Shown: piece by piece, positions 8,867-16,847 of the stretch
Layout of the letters: every line of letters begins with the position of its first letter
Position numbering within the stretch: position 1 is the first letter of the stretch
From: Myxococcota bacterium
Lineage (GTDB): Bacteria > Myxococcota_A > UBA9160 > UBA4427
Length of the DNA stretch: 40,566 nucleotides
Direction of reading: 5' to 3'
Assembly (NCBI GenBank): GCA_028823175.1
Contig: JAPKBZ010000037.1
Span: 1 to 40,566, forward strand
Position numbers and translations under genes: made by a program
Notes under the pieces: generated by a model
Databases searched by the model: none
The model's input: the letters and a program-made list of their open reading frames with translations, nothing else
Told to the model about the DNA's origin: nothing

Positions 8867-9550
8867 CTAAGCCGTTTCGTCAGCGACGGGCGTTTCCCCC
8901 GCGATCCCATCGACGATGATCTCGGCGACAGTTGCCGTGTAGGCCGCCAGGGGCATCCCCTGGCGAACCTGTCGGCCGCCGTTGACCACAGCGAAGATCA
9001 GGTCAACTAGCACCTGGGCCCGCGCTTCCAGTGCTGCCCGGGGTCGGCTATGCCCCGTCACGGCATCGAGCAGATGCGCCAGATATTCGATTTGCATGGT
9101 GTTGATCGTGTCGAGGGTCGCCGCATCGGCATCCTCGAGTACAGCCTCGATTTCGTGATCCGCCGAGCCCAGCCGGTTGATCAGGGGCAATTCATGGCCC
9201 ACCTGGATCGCCAGGCGAATCAGGGTGCGGAGCCTTTGGACCGGGGGTAGGGCGAGGTCGAAGGCCGGCGCCAATCGCTCGAGGTATTGCCGCTTCTGAA
9301 GCGCGATGACATGGAGCAGGAGTTCGGCCTTGTTGCTGAAGTAGAGATAGACCGTCCCCTTGGCGACGCCAGCGGCGTCCGCGACATCGTCCACGCTGGT
9401 CTTGCGGTATCCGTGGGCGACAAAGAGCGCGTCGGCCGCCTTCAGGATGCGCTCGCGCCTGCGGGCCTGGGGACCTTCGGGTTCGGGCCTCAGGAAGGCG
9501 TCGATCTCTGCTGCAACGCCTTCGAAGCTGAATTTCTCCGGTGGTTCCAC
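8867..9550 (-). CDS. TetR/AcrR-family transcriptional regulator
   Basis: About 227 residues. The N-terminal DNA-binding domain is clear: ILKAADALFVAHGYRKTS, then VDDVADAAGVAKGTVYLYF (helix-turn-helix about 50-71). The C-terminal ligand domain is unassigned. The start is uncertain: GTG at 9550 is given, TTG at 9579 overlaps the P450 stop, and the frame stays open to 9637. It follows the P450 gene directly, probably in one transcript. The 39-bp dyad over the P450 promoter (10862-10900) is the natural candidate for its operator, giving autorepression released by a substrate or CoA ester (inference). Confidence 0.9.
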   Translation of the reverse strand: MEPPEKFSFEGVAAEIDAFLRPEPEGPQARRRERILKAADALFVAHGYRKTSVDDVADAAGVAKGTVYLYFSNKAELLLHVIALQKRQYLERLAPAFDLALPPVQRLRTLIRLAIQVGHELPLINRLGSADHEIEAVLEDADAATLDTINTMQIEYLAHLLDAVTGHSRPRAALEARAQVLVDLIFAVVNGGRQVRQGMPLAAYTATVAEIIVDGIAGETPVADETA

Positions 9551-9569
9551 TCTCTCTTTGTCGGCCTTA

Positions 9570-10814
9570 TCAGCCAAGCTCCACCGGCAAGCTGACGTGA
9601 CGATGCCAACCGGGCATCGCGGCCATCTTGAGCTCACTGGCCGGGACGGCCAGACGGAGGTCTGGATAGCGGGAGAAGATCTTTTCCAGGCTCACTCGGG
9701 CTTCCATCAGGGCAAGCTGGCGACCGAGGCAGAAATGCGGGCCGAACCCGAAGCCCAGGTGGTGATTGGGTGCGCGCGTAATGTCGAATTCATCGGGCTT
9801 TTCGAAAACCCGGGGATCGTGATTCGCTGCGCCCAGCATGGGCATTACGGGCGAACCCCGGGAAATCGTCTGGCCGTGCAGGCTAATATCCTCGGCGGCG
9901 TACTGAAGCTTCGTGCCGTGGACCGGGCCGCGATAGCGCACGATTTCCTCCAGCGCCGAGCCCCAGAGATCCGGGTTGGCGCGCAGGCGTTCGACTTGGC
10001 CGGGATGCTCGATCAGCGCGCGAGTGCCGTTGGTGATGAGGTGCTGGGTGGTCTCGAAACCGCCGATCATCAGCAGAAAGACCATCGCGACCAGTTCGTC
10101 TTCGTTCAGTCGCTCACCCTCATGCTCGGCCCCGATCAACTCCGAGAGAATGTCGTCGCCGGGCTCGGCACGCTTCCTGTGAATGAGGCCCCGAACGAAG
10201 CGCTGGGCCGGGCGGAGATCCCAAAATAGGGTTCGGATCATCCGCATACCGGTTAAGCCCTGGGTCAGGGTGCCCATGATCTTGGAAAATTCTTGAGCTT
10301 CGCTGCCGGACACGCCCACCATGTCGGCAATCACCCGCATGGGAATCGGCCGAGCGTAGTCGCTCAGCAGATCGATGGGGCCTTGCTTCCCGCTCAACCC
10401 ATCGAGGGTTTCCTCGGTCAGGCCCGTCACGCGATCCGAAAGCGCCGCCACAGCCCGGGGCGAGAAGGCCTGGTTCACGAGGCTGCGCAGGCGACGGTGT
10501 TCGGGGTCGTCTTCGATGATCATGCTCTTGGCCAGGGCCGCGATGGACTTGGGCATGGGGAAGGGCATGGGGCTCGATCCCTTGCCCCGGGCCGTGCCGC
10601 GGTTGCGCATGAAGCGGGGGTCGCTGAGGACCATCTTGCAGTCGTCGTAGCGCGAGACCAGGGTCACCTTCATGATGCTGATCTTGCCCGCGCAGACCGG
10701 GGCTTCTTCGCGCATCCACTCATACCAGAGGTATTTATGGTCGTGGAAGGCGAGGCTGTTCAGATCGACCAGCTTGGGGGAATCGAATTCGGGGAGAGGT
10801 GTCGCGGCCGCCAT
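9570..10814 (-). CDS. Cytochrome P450
   Basis: 414 residues, a soluble bacterial class I P450. The I-helix oxygen-binding motif is GGFETT (251-256). The K-helix ExxR is E290/R293. The heme-ligand loop is FGFGPHFCLG with Cys362. It would hydroxylate a hydrophobic substrate with electrons from a ferredoxin and reductase, neither of which is encoded nearby. AAGGAG lies 6-7 nt before the ATG. The promoter at 10875-10902 is overlaid by a long inverted repeat. The TetR gene follows immediately. The second P450 of the window (20189-21424) belongs to a different subfamily by its I-helix and C-terminus. Confidence 0.95.
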   Translation of the reverse strand: MAAATPLPEFDSPKLVDLNSLAFHDHKYLWYEWMREEAPVCAGKISIMKVTLVSRYDDCKMVLSDPRFMRNRGTARGKGSSPMPFPMPKSIAALAKSMIIEDDPEHRRLRSLVNQAFSPRAVAALSDRVTGLTEETLDGLSGKQGPIDLLSDYARPIPMRVIADMVGVSGSEAQEFSKIMGTLTQGLTGMRMIRTLFWDLRPAQRFVRGLIHRKRAEPGDDILSELIGAEHEGERLNEDELVAMVFLLMIGGFETTQHLITNGTRALIEHPGQVERLRANPDLWGSALEEIVRYRGPVHGTKLQYAAEDISLHGQTISRGSPVMPMLGAANHDPRVFEKPDEFDITRAPNHHLGFGFGPHFCLGRQLALMEARVSLEKIFSRYPDLRLAVPASELKMAAMPGWHRHVSLPVELG

Positions 10815-10861
10815 GGGGGGACTCCTTGGCTCGGGGGAATCGGCAGGGCCGGGCGGGCACC

Positions 10862-10902
10862 GACCAGAATGACCAAAATAGCGATTTGGGTCATTTGGTC
10901 AA
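10862..10902 (-). promoter_or_regulatory. Promoter with overlapping 39-bp operator dyad
   Basis: Read on the minus strand, TTGACC (10897-10902) and TATTTT (10875-10880) are 16 bp apart, a good -35/-10 pair. An inverted repeat covers them: GACCAGAATGACCAAAAT (10862-10879) against ATTTGGGTCATTTGGTC (10884-10900). The arms match except for one mismatch and one extra base, around a 4-bp centre. Each arm holds two GACC(A)-type half-sites. The downstream genes are the P450 and its TetR regulator, so TetR binding here would block RNA polymerase. Confidence 0.7.
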
Positions 10903-10961
10903 CTCGAGACGACCAGGCGGGTCCGTGCGCCGAGGCCGCCCGACTGGCCCCCGGGCCCCTT

Positions 10962-11255
10962 TCAGGCAGAGTTCTTGTCAAAAATCCTGATCGAAGGCCC
11001 GTCGTCACAGTGGGAGCCGATCTCTTTGACCGTCCCGTCTTCCATTCGAAATGCGAGATATTTTTCGTAGTGCTCCTTGGAGTCCCAGAGTTCATTGAGA
11101 ACGAACTCGTGCGGGTTCTCGACATTCAGGGTTAGGTGAATCTCCTGGCAGCCATCGAACGCGCGCGTCACTTTGAAGGCCTCTCGGCACAATTCCGTGA
11201 AGCTCTCTACTTCGCCCTCTTTCAATGTTCCTTCCAGCAAAACATAAACAGCCAA
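10962..11255 (-). CDS. ABM-domain (antibiotic biosynthesis monooxygenase-like) small protein
   Basis: 97 residues, one ferredoxin-like alpha/beta ABM domain. Visible family features are the opening MAVYVLLEGTLKEG, the EVESFTELCREAF helix and FVLNELWDSKEHYEKYLA. Members include cofactor-free quinol or polyketide monooxygenases as well as heme-degrading enzymes, so the reaction here is not fixed. The start is a TTG at 11255 with AAGGA about 6 nt upstream. An AT-rich promoter-like pair lies at 11297-11323. It stands between the esterase and P450 genes on the same strand, supporting a role in the same oxidative pathway. Confidence 0.82.
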   Translation of the reverse strand: MAVYVLLEGTLKEGEVESFTELCREAFKVTRAFDGCQEIHLTLNVENPHEFVLNELWDSKEHYEKYLAFRMEDGTVKEIGSHCDDGPSIRIFDKNSA

Positions 11256-11296
11256 AGGGGTTCCTTTCGATGCAGTGGTCGGTTGGGGATAAGATT

Positions 11297-11323
11297 TTTA
11301 TAAGTTGAACACCGATTATTCAA
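11297..11323 (-). promoter_or_regulatory. Probable sigma-70-type promoter for the ABM gene
   Basis: On the minus strand TTGAAT (11318-11323) and TATAAA (11297-11302) are 15 bp apart, in a short AT-rich island. The -10 box is about 41 nt before the TTG start of the ABM gene. The 15-bp spacer is shorter than ideal. Confidence 0.4.
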
Positions 11324-11358
11324 TGAGATTCCGGCGATGGTCGCCGCCGCGGATGGCC

Positions 11359-12309
11359 CTAGCCAGCGCCGAGGCGCTTGCGGAGCACTCCCATCACCTC
11401 GAGGGCATTGCGTTGAGAGGGCTCGGCGAAGGGGACGAGCGACGATCCGTGAAAGGTGCCCGGGTAGGCGTGAAGTTCCACGGAAACGCCCGCTTCCAGC
11501 ATACCGAGGGCGTAGAGGATGCCCTCGTCGCGCAGGGGATCGAACTCCATCACCGAGACATAGGCCGGAGGTAGCCCGGAGAGGTCCGTCGCGCGGGAGG
11601 GGGCGGCGTAGGGTGAGACCTCGCCCTGGTGGTCGGGGCCCAGATAGTGTCGCCAGCTCCACTCGGCATTCGGACGGTTCCAGAGCGGTGTGTCCGTGAA
11701 CTGCTGCATCGACGGGGTTTGGAGGCGATCGTCGAGTTCGGGGATCTCGAGGAGTTGAAAGCATAGGGCCGGACCGCCACGGTCCCGGGCGAGGAGGGCG
11801 CAGGCGGCGGCGAGGCCGCCTCCGGCGCTCTGACCCGCAACCGCGATGCGTTCGGGATCGATCCCCAATTCGCTGGCGTGATCCGCCATCCAGCAGAGTG
11901 CGGCATAGCAATCCTCGAGACCGGCGGGGAAGGGGTTCTCGGGTGCCAGGCGGTAATCGGTAGAGACAACCACCGCCTCGAGTTCGGCCGCAACGCGGTC
12001 GCACCAAGGATCCATCATGTCCTTGCTGCCCAGCATAAATCCCCCGCCGTGTATTTCGAAGATTGCGGGGCGCAGTGTGTCCGAGTTCTCCTTGGGGCGG
12101 TGAATCCGAATGGCGACGTTCGGCGCCCCCTCGGGCCCGGGAACCTCGCGATCCTGGCGTTCGACAGATTCCAGTTGGGCGGGCGGCTCCCCAAAGGCCA
12201 GGCCTCCTTCCCTCACGGCCTGGATCGTCTCAGCCGTCGAGAGATCCGAGATGTCGGGGAGCATGGGAATAATGGCTTGCAGATCCGGATCGTATTTTCG
12301 TTCGGTCAT
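11359..12309 (-). CDS. Alpha/beta-hydrolase, hormone-sensitive lipase (HSL) family esterase
   Basis: 316 residues when started at the ATG at 12309, which has GAGGAG 5 nt upstream. The frame continues far upstream but that part is antisense to the next gene. The oxyanion motif is HGGG (87-90), the nucleophile elbow GQSAG with Ser161, the acid is probably Asp257 in EFDPLRDEG, and the base His287 in GTFHGS. HSL-family enzymes hydrolyse short- to medium-chain esters and lactones. In this cluster it could open the ester or lactone produced by the Baeyer-Villiger enzyme (inference). It is divergent from the exported methyltransferase gene. Confidence 0.92.
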   Translation of the reverse strand: MTERKYDPDLQAIIPMLPDISDLSTAETIQAVREGGLAFGEPPAQLESVERQDREVPGPEGAPNVAIRIHRPKENSDTLRPAIFEIHGGGFMLGSKDMMDPWCDRVAAELEAVVVSTDYRLAPENPFPAGLEDCYAALCWMADHASELGIDPERIAVAGQSAGGGLAAACALLARDRGGPALCFQLLEIPELDDRLQTPSMQQFTDTPLWNRPNAEWSWRHYLGPDHQGEVSPYAAPSRATDLSGLPPAYVSVMEFDPLRDEGILYALGMLEAGVSVELHAYPGTFHGSSLVPFAEPSQRNALEVMGVLRKRLGAG

Positions 12310-12507
12310 GGGCACTCCTCTGGCTGGTCGAGGCGCAGGGACGATTAAGGGGGGAGAAAGAAAGGAAAAGGAGAAGGAAAGGAGGATAGGGTATTCAACA
12401 CTCTCGCCGTTCAGCCGAGATGCATTCTCGCCTCCTCGGGCTACTTTATGGATCCAAATCACCGGCGTGAAATCCGACGCCTGCTTTATCTGCGAAAGGA
12501 AATTCTC

Positions 12508-13269
12508 ATGAAGACAGCCCACTGGGTAGCGCTCCTCTCTCTGGCTCTCGCCGCGCTTTTCCCGCTGACCGCGGCCGCTGACGGGCAGAATGAAAAAGGG
12601 CTCGCCGAGCGCCTCGGCGCCGGTGGCCGCGCGGAGGCCGACCAGAAGCGCGACGCTGGCCGAAAGCCTGCGGACGTCGTTGTTTTTCTCGATCTCCAGC
12701 CGGGAATGACCGTTGTCGATTTGATTGCCGCGGGTGGCTACTACACCGAAGTGCTCTCCCTGGTGGTGGGGGAAGAGGGGCAAGTGTACGCACAGAACCC
12801 TCCACGCGTGCTTCAATTTCGCGATGGCGCCAACGATAAGGCGATGACGAGCCGGCTCGAGGGCAATCGACTGCCGAACGTCCAGCGCCTGGATCAGGAC
12901 CTTTCGGAAATTACACTGGCACCGGCCACGGTGGATTTCGCGATCACGGCATTGAACTTTCACGATATCTACAATGGATCGGGCGCTGAGGCCGCACAGG
13001 ATTTTTTTGGCCGGGTATTGAGCCTGCTCAAACCGGGCGGCGTGCTCGGCCTGATCGATCACTCGGGTGCCGCCGGCAACGATAATGTGAAGCTGCACCG
13101 AATCGAAGAGCAGAAGGTGCTCGAAGCCGCGAAGAAGGCGGGTTTTGAGGTCGCGGGGAGTAGTGATCTGCTGCGCAACCCTGCGGACGATCGTTCTACG
13201 GGGGTTTTCGACCCGGCGGTTCGCGGACAGACCGATCGCTTTCTTCTCAAGCTCCGAAAGCCCATGTAG
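12508..13269 (+). CDS. Exported class I methyltransferase-like protein
   Basis: 253 residues. The first 24 residues form a classic Sec signal peptide ending in TAAA. The mature part is a Rossmann-type class I methyltransferase domain: motif I VVDLIAAGGYYTEVL (69-83), FAITALNFHDIYN in the motif IV position, and LLKPGGVLGLIDHSG as motif V-VI. This resembles the predicted-methyltransferase family COG4798. The combination of an export signal and a SAM-binding fold is odd, because SAM is not known to be supplied to the periplasm. AAGGA precedes the ATG. The amidohydrolase gene follows after 26 nt, so the two are probably cotranscribed. Confidence 0.82.
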   Translation: MKTAHWVALLSLALAALFPLTAAADGQNEKGLAERLGAGGRAEADQKRDAGRKPADVVVFLDLQPGMTVVDLIAAGGYYTEVLSLVVGEEGQVYAQNPPRVLQFRDGANDKAMTSRLEGNRLPNVQRLDQDLSEITLAPATVDFAITALNFHDIYNGSGAEAAQDFFGRVLSLLKPGGVLGLIDHSGAAGNDNVKLHRIEEQKVLEAAKKAGFEVAGSSDLLRNPADDRSTGVFDPAVRGQTDRFLLKLRKPM

Positions 13270-13295
13270 CCGCGGCGGTGAGAAGAGGGGGTTCT

Positions 13296-14465
13296 ATGTC
13301 GTATGTCCACGACAGCCGAGTGATCCACGATGCCGACGCGCATATTCTCGAGACGCCGGACTGGTTCGAGGGTTTTGCCGAGGAACGCATCGTCAGCCGG
13401 CTGCGGGAGATGCTCGAGCCCTATTGTGGAGAGGAGGTCTCGCAGTGCCGAGCAATGCATGCAGATCCCGAGTACCGCGCGCGAGATAGCGAAGAACTCA
13501 TGACTCGGAAGAACTGGAGAGCGACGGGCTCTTTCCTGGCCGAGGACAGAGCGGGCGCCCTCGACCTTCTCGGGTTTTCGACTCAGTTGATCTTCCCGAC
13601 CGTGAGCGTGGGTTATCTCGCCGCACTCGAGCATCGCGACGACATGGATCTGCTCTATGGAACAGCCGCGGCGAGTAACCGTGCCATGAGCGCTTTCTGT
13701 TCGGGCGATTCGCGGCTGCTGGCGGTGGGTTATGTACCTCTGGCCGATCTCGAGCGCGTCCCCGGTGCGGCCGAACAGGCAATCGAATCGGGTTGCCGGG
13801 CACTTTTGATTCCGTCCAGATGCCCGCGAAATCACGCGACGAGTCATGCCGCTCTCGACGCTTTATGGGCTCGGGCCCAGGAGGCGGGTCTACCGATCCT
13901 TTTCCATGTCGGTAATCCCGACGAGTTGCTGACTGACGCCCACAAGAATAATGGCGCGCCGCCCGTGCCTGATTTTCACGGCGGCAGCGAAAACTTCACA
14001 TCCGTCTCCTATATGGCGATTCCTGCACAGCCCAGTCTCGCGCTCTCGATGATGCTCCTCGATGGTGTTCTAGAGCGGTTTCCTGAGTTGCGCGTGGGCG
14101 TGATCGAACTCGGTGCGAGTTGGGTGCCGGGACTGATGCGCCAACTCGATTCGGCGGTCGATGCCTTCTCGCGCATGGAGGATCGGCTCCGTACTCTTTC
14201 CCTGAGGCCATCGGAGTACATCCGCCGCCAGGTACGGGTCACGCCCTTTCCGGCCGAAGACGCGGGTTGGATCATGGAGCAGACGGGTCCCGAAGTCTGT
14301 CTCTTCTCCTCGGATTACCCCCACGTGGAAGGCGGGCGGAACCCCCTCGGCCGCTTTGAGCGGAGCATGGGCCGGCTGCCCGTGGAATCTCAGGAGCGCT
14401 TCTATCGGCTCAATTTCGAAGATCTTATGGGTTGCTCTTTCGGCGCTGTGAGTGAGATCACCTGA
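13296..14465 (+). CDS. Amidohydrolase family 2 (metal-dependent TIM-barrel)
   Basis: 389 residues from the ATG at 13296, preceded by AGAGGGG; a GTG at 13278 would add six residues. The first strand carries HDADAHILE (11-19), a variant of the usual HxH metal motif with D14 and H16. Later signatures are LFHVGNPDELL, the conserved acidic ELGASWVPG segment and FSSDYPHVEGG, the typical terminal Asp/His region of Amidohydro_2. Members are decarboxylases or hydrolases of aromatic and ring-cleavage products. Context with oxidative enzymes suggests a catabolic hydrolysis or decarboxylation. The substrate is unknown. Confidence 0.88.
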   Translation: MSYVHDSRVIHDADAHILETPDWFEGFAEERIVSRLREMLEPYCGEEVSQCRAMHADPEYRARDSEELMTRKNWRATGSFLAEDRAGALDLLGFSTQLIFPTVSVGYLAALEHRDDMDLLYGTAAASNRAMSAFCSGDSRLLAVGYVPLADLERVPGAAEQAIESGCRALLIPSRCPRNHATSHAALDALWARAQEAGLPILFHVGNPDELLTDAHKNNGAPPVPDFHGGSENFTSVSYMAIPAQPSLALSMMLLDGVLERFPELRVGVIELGASWVPGLMRQLDSAVDAFSRMEDRLRTLSLRPSEYIRRQVRVTPFPAEDAGWIMEQTGPEVCLFSSDYPHVEGGRNPLGRFERSMGRLPVESQERFYRLNFEDLMGCSFGAVSEIT

Positions 14466-14474
14466 GATTGGGCG

Positions 14475-14507
14475 CCGGCGCATATCCGAGCCAGGCTCGG
14501 TGGCCGG
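14475..14507. terminator. Hairpin between convergent genes, possible bidirectional terminator
   Basis: CCGAGC (14486-14491) and GCTCGG (14495-14500) form a perfect 6-bp stem with a 3-nt loop. Outer arms CCGGC (14475-14479) and GCCGG (14503-14507) can extend it. It lies between the stops of two convergent genes. It lacks a strong U-run on either side. Confidence 0.4.
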
Positions 14508-14525
14508 AGAAGGTGAATCCCCCGT

Positions 14526-15224
14526 TTAGGCAGGCTTCCGGGCGGTGAAGAGAGTGTCCTCTTTGTCGACGTCGATGAGATCGTTCCACCAGCGGACGAC
14601 TTCCACGTCGACGTGTTCAAAGGCCGAGGCCAGTGTTTGTTCGAAGGCCGGGCTCGGATCGGTGGACCAAACCGAGAGTACGCCTCCTGGGCTCAAGTGT
14701 TGGCTCACAGCGGCCAGGCCCTGGCCGGTATAGAACGCCCCGCTGTTCGAGTCGAGTGGCTCGTCCGGGGCGTGGTCCACGTCGATTAGAATTAGGTCGA
14801 ATTGCTCTCGAGCCGGGCCCAGGAGACGCGCATAGACATCGCCTTGAACCACCTCGAGCCGGGGGTCCGAGGCAAGGGCCGCTTCGGTGGGGAGCCACCC
14901 TTTCTCGAGCCATGCGATGACGGGTTCCAGCAATTCGACCACCTCTACTCGGGCGACCCTGTTGGATGCCAGGGCAGCTTGGGCGGTGTAGCCGAGCCCA
15001 AGCCCTCCCACGAGAACAGAAAGGGCTTTTCCTTCGTGCATCTCAAGGGCAAGCTCCGCGAGCCGGCGCTCGGATTCGGTGTGGTAGCTGCTCATCAGGA
15101 AGCCGTGGTCGAGGGTGACTTCGGTGATGATCATCCCAGGGCGCGAGAGAAGCTCGCGTCGCCGAAGGCACAGCTCTCCGAGTTCAGTGTCCTGAAAGTC
15201 GAGTACCTCAAAGAGTGGGGCCAC
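14526..15224 (-). CDS. Spermidine-synthase-like methyltransferase-fold protein
   Basis: 232 residues when started at GTG 15224, which has AGGAG about 7 nt upstream. A GTG 13 codons earlier (15263) lacks one. The SAM/dcSAM-binding loop VGGLGLGYTA lies at about 72-81. EVVELLEPVI gives the acidic ribose-binding residue, and DVDHAPDEPL with SGAFYTGQGL follows, as in the Spermine_synth family. Short proteins of this type are often annotated as spermidine synthase, but a true aminopropyltransferase role is not proven here, since they usually lack the full N-terminal beta domain. It converges with the amidohydrolase gene. Confidence 0.78.
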   Translation of the reverse strand: MAPLFEVLDFQDTELGELCLRRRELLSRPGMIITEVTLDHGFLMSSYHTESERRLAELALEMHEGKALSVLVGGLGLGYTAQAALASNRVARVEVVELLEPVIAWLEKGWLPTEAALASDPRLEVVQGDVYARLLGPAREQFDLILIDVDHAPDEPLDSNSGAFYTGQGLAAVSQHLSPGGVLSVWSTDPSPAFEQTLASAFEHVDVEVVRWWNDLIDVDKEDTLFTARKPA

Positions 15225-15510
15225 GCGGATCTCCTGAAGAGTTTGAGTATAGGTCGGATGCACGATGCTGGGGAAAGGCCAAGGGCAGGGCGATGGACGG
15301 CTTTCGGCTGTCGCGATTCACCGCAGTTCGCCGTAGAGGCCTTTTTCCATTCTGCGCCCGATCTTAGGCTAGACGGCGAGGGAGAGCGCGAGTTGGCCGA
15401 TTGTCGGATCTCGAAAATATGGACTGTTTCGGGCTCGTTTGACGACTCTATCCAAGAGCGGGCCGAGGTATCCGGAACTGTGGGAAGGCCCGATGCTAAG
15501 GGGGCCGAAT

Positions 15511-16332
15511 ATGGGTTTTCAGGTTGTCGAGCACTTTCAAGATTCTTCCATGCCGGGGTTCATGCCGGGGGAGGGGCGCTCCGCTCGTCAGCCCTCGCGC
15601 CCCGGGTTTTCGACCCCGCCGGTATGGCGTCTCCCTGCCCCCCTTCGCCGTCTCGAAATGTCCGATCCGTCGACGGCCGGCGCGGTCATCGACCAGTTGA
15701 GGCGCCAGCCCGTGTTGATCGCCCTGCCTCCTGTCTATGCCCTGCTCGCTGCCCCAACGGCCGATGGCATCGCCGGTTTGAACCGGCTCAAGAGGCGACT
15801 GCCCGGAAAAAATTACGGGACAGCGGTGGGGCAGATTTCGAATTTCTGGAACCTCGTCGAGCGGTCCACGATCCCGTTCGGTTTCGACGGGCCAGCGGAT
15901 CTCGAGGCCAGCCGGGACATTTTCTTTCGTTGCACGGTCGCGGGTGCCAGGGCTGAGACGCCGGTGCTGCGAGCCGGAACCCATCAGACCCTTATCCTTG
16001 ACGAGCCTTATCGAAGCCTCATGTGCGAGGTTGAGGAGGCCTTCCAGCGGGAAGCCGATCCCGAGCTCTTTGGAGGACACCGTTTCTCGGCGCCCTTGAT
16101 TACGAGCTGCAACCTCAGCGGCGACCCCCTGGGTTCGATCACCGATAAGGTTCGCGCCAGCTCCTTTGCCGAGGATCGTGGTGTCGGCCTCTGGGTGGGA
16201 GGGGCAGAACTGTCGAGTGAGAGCGGGTCATACCCGATCCTTGAGCTCGAAGCCTCGGGCCTCTCGATACGCCGGGACGGAGGATCGATTCGCCGTCGCG
16301 AGATCTACACGCGTTTCGGTAAGGAGAGCTAA
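15511..16332 (+). CDS. Divergent Sua5/YciO/YrdC-family protein
   Basis: 273 residues from the ATG at 15511 (AAGGGGG 7 nt upstream). The recognisable domain begins near residue 50, and ATG 15658 is a shorter alternative without a ribosome site. Visible family features are LIALPPVYALLAAPTADG (69-86), the basic LKRRLPGKNYG (93-103) in place of the usual KxRP segment, SAPLITSCNLSGDP (193-206) in place of TSANxSG, and a C-terminal GLSIRRDG. YrdC/Sua5 proteins make threonylcarbamoyl-AMP for tRNA t6A37; YciO paralogues have less certain roles. The altered key motifs suggest a paralogue rather than the housekeeping enzyme (inference). Confidence 0.62.
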   Translation: MGFQVVEHFQDSSMPGFMPGEGRSARQPSRPGFSTPPVWRLPAPLRRLEMSDPSTAGAVIDQLRRQPVLIALPPVYALLAAPTADGIAGLNRLKRRLPGKNYGTAVGQISNFWNLVERSTIPFGFDGPADLEASRDIFFRCTVAGARAETPVLRAGTHQTLILDEPYRSLMCEVEEAFQREADPELFGGHRFSAPLITSCNLSGDPLGSITDKVRASSFAEDRGVGLWVGGAELSSESGSYPILELEASGLSIRRDGGSIRRREIYTRFGKES

Positions 16333-16415
16333 GGCTCAAGATCGCGTCGGAGGCGGTGACTCGGCCTGAGCCGAGCCGCCGTGGCATCCGTTCGCGGTTT
16401 TACTGCCGGCTCGGT

Positions 16416-16847
16416 TCAGAGGCTCGGCTGGCAGACGGCGAGGATTTCGTCGGTGACGAGATCCACGGCTTCGATGGATTCTTCTTGTCGCACGAGGGTC
16501 GCCTGGAGAGCGATGGGCTCGAGGTTGGCCAGACCGTGGCCGAGACAAGTCAGCTTTCTGTTGTTTCGCTGTTCGCACTCGAAGACAAAGATCGGGAGGG
16601 TGGGGGCTTCTACAGGGGCCTCGGAAATGACGACCCGGGAGCCGATGCGCGCGCCGACCATGCAGAGCGCACCCACCGATACGGGATTGCCCTGGTCATC
16701 CTCGGAGAGGTAGGTGTTGAACCCGGTGATCAGGCCGTCCTCGTCCTGGCTCAGGGTCCACGCCATCTTGGTGAGTTCCTTGAGGGGTCCCTCGGCATAC
16801 TGGATTACAAAAGGGGAAGGCGTCTCGGTGGCCCAGAGGCCCGTCAT
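16416..16847 (-). CDS. Hypothetical protein, probably the mature part of a split exported protein
   Basis: 143 residues starting MTGLWATETPSPFV. I do not recognise a family. Composition is that of a soluble beta-rich domain (VSVGALCMVGARIGSRVVIS; LPIFVFECEQRNNRKLTC) with four cysteines. It has no signal of its own. A short signal-peptide frame ends exactly at its start: the ATG overlaps the TGA of that frame (ATGA at 16844-16847), one base out of phase. The joined product would be an exported protein of about 185 residues. Either a frameshift (real or sequencing error) or stop-start coupling explains the layout. Confidence 0.6.
   Translation of the reverse strand: MTGLWATETPSPFVIQYAEGPLKELTKMAWTLSQDEDGLITGFNTYLSEDDQGNPVSVGALCMVGARIGSRVVISEAPVEAPTLPIFVFECEQRNNRKLTCLGHGLANLEPIALQATLVRQEESIEAVDLVTDEILAVCQPSL

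Noticed and set aside
12310..13098. Upstream extension of the esterase frame by about 260 codons
   Set aside because: It runs antisense through the exported methyltransferase gene. The ATG at 12309 with GAGGAG is the natural start.
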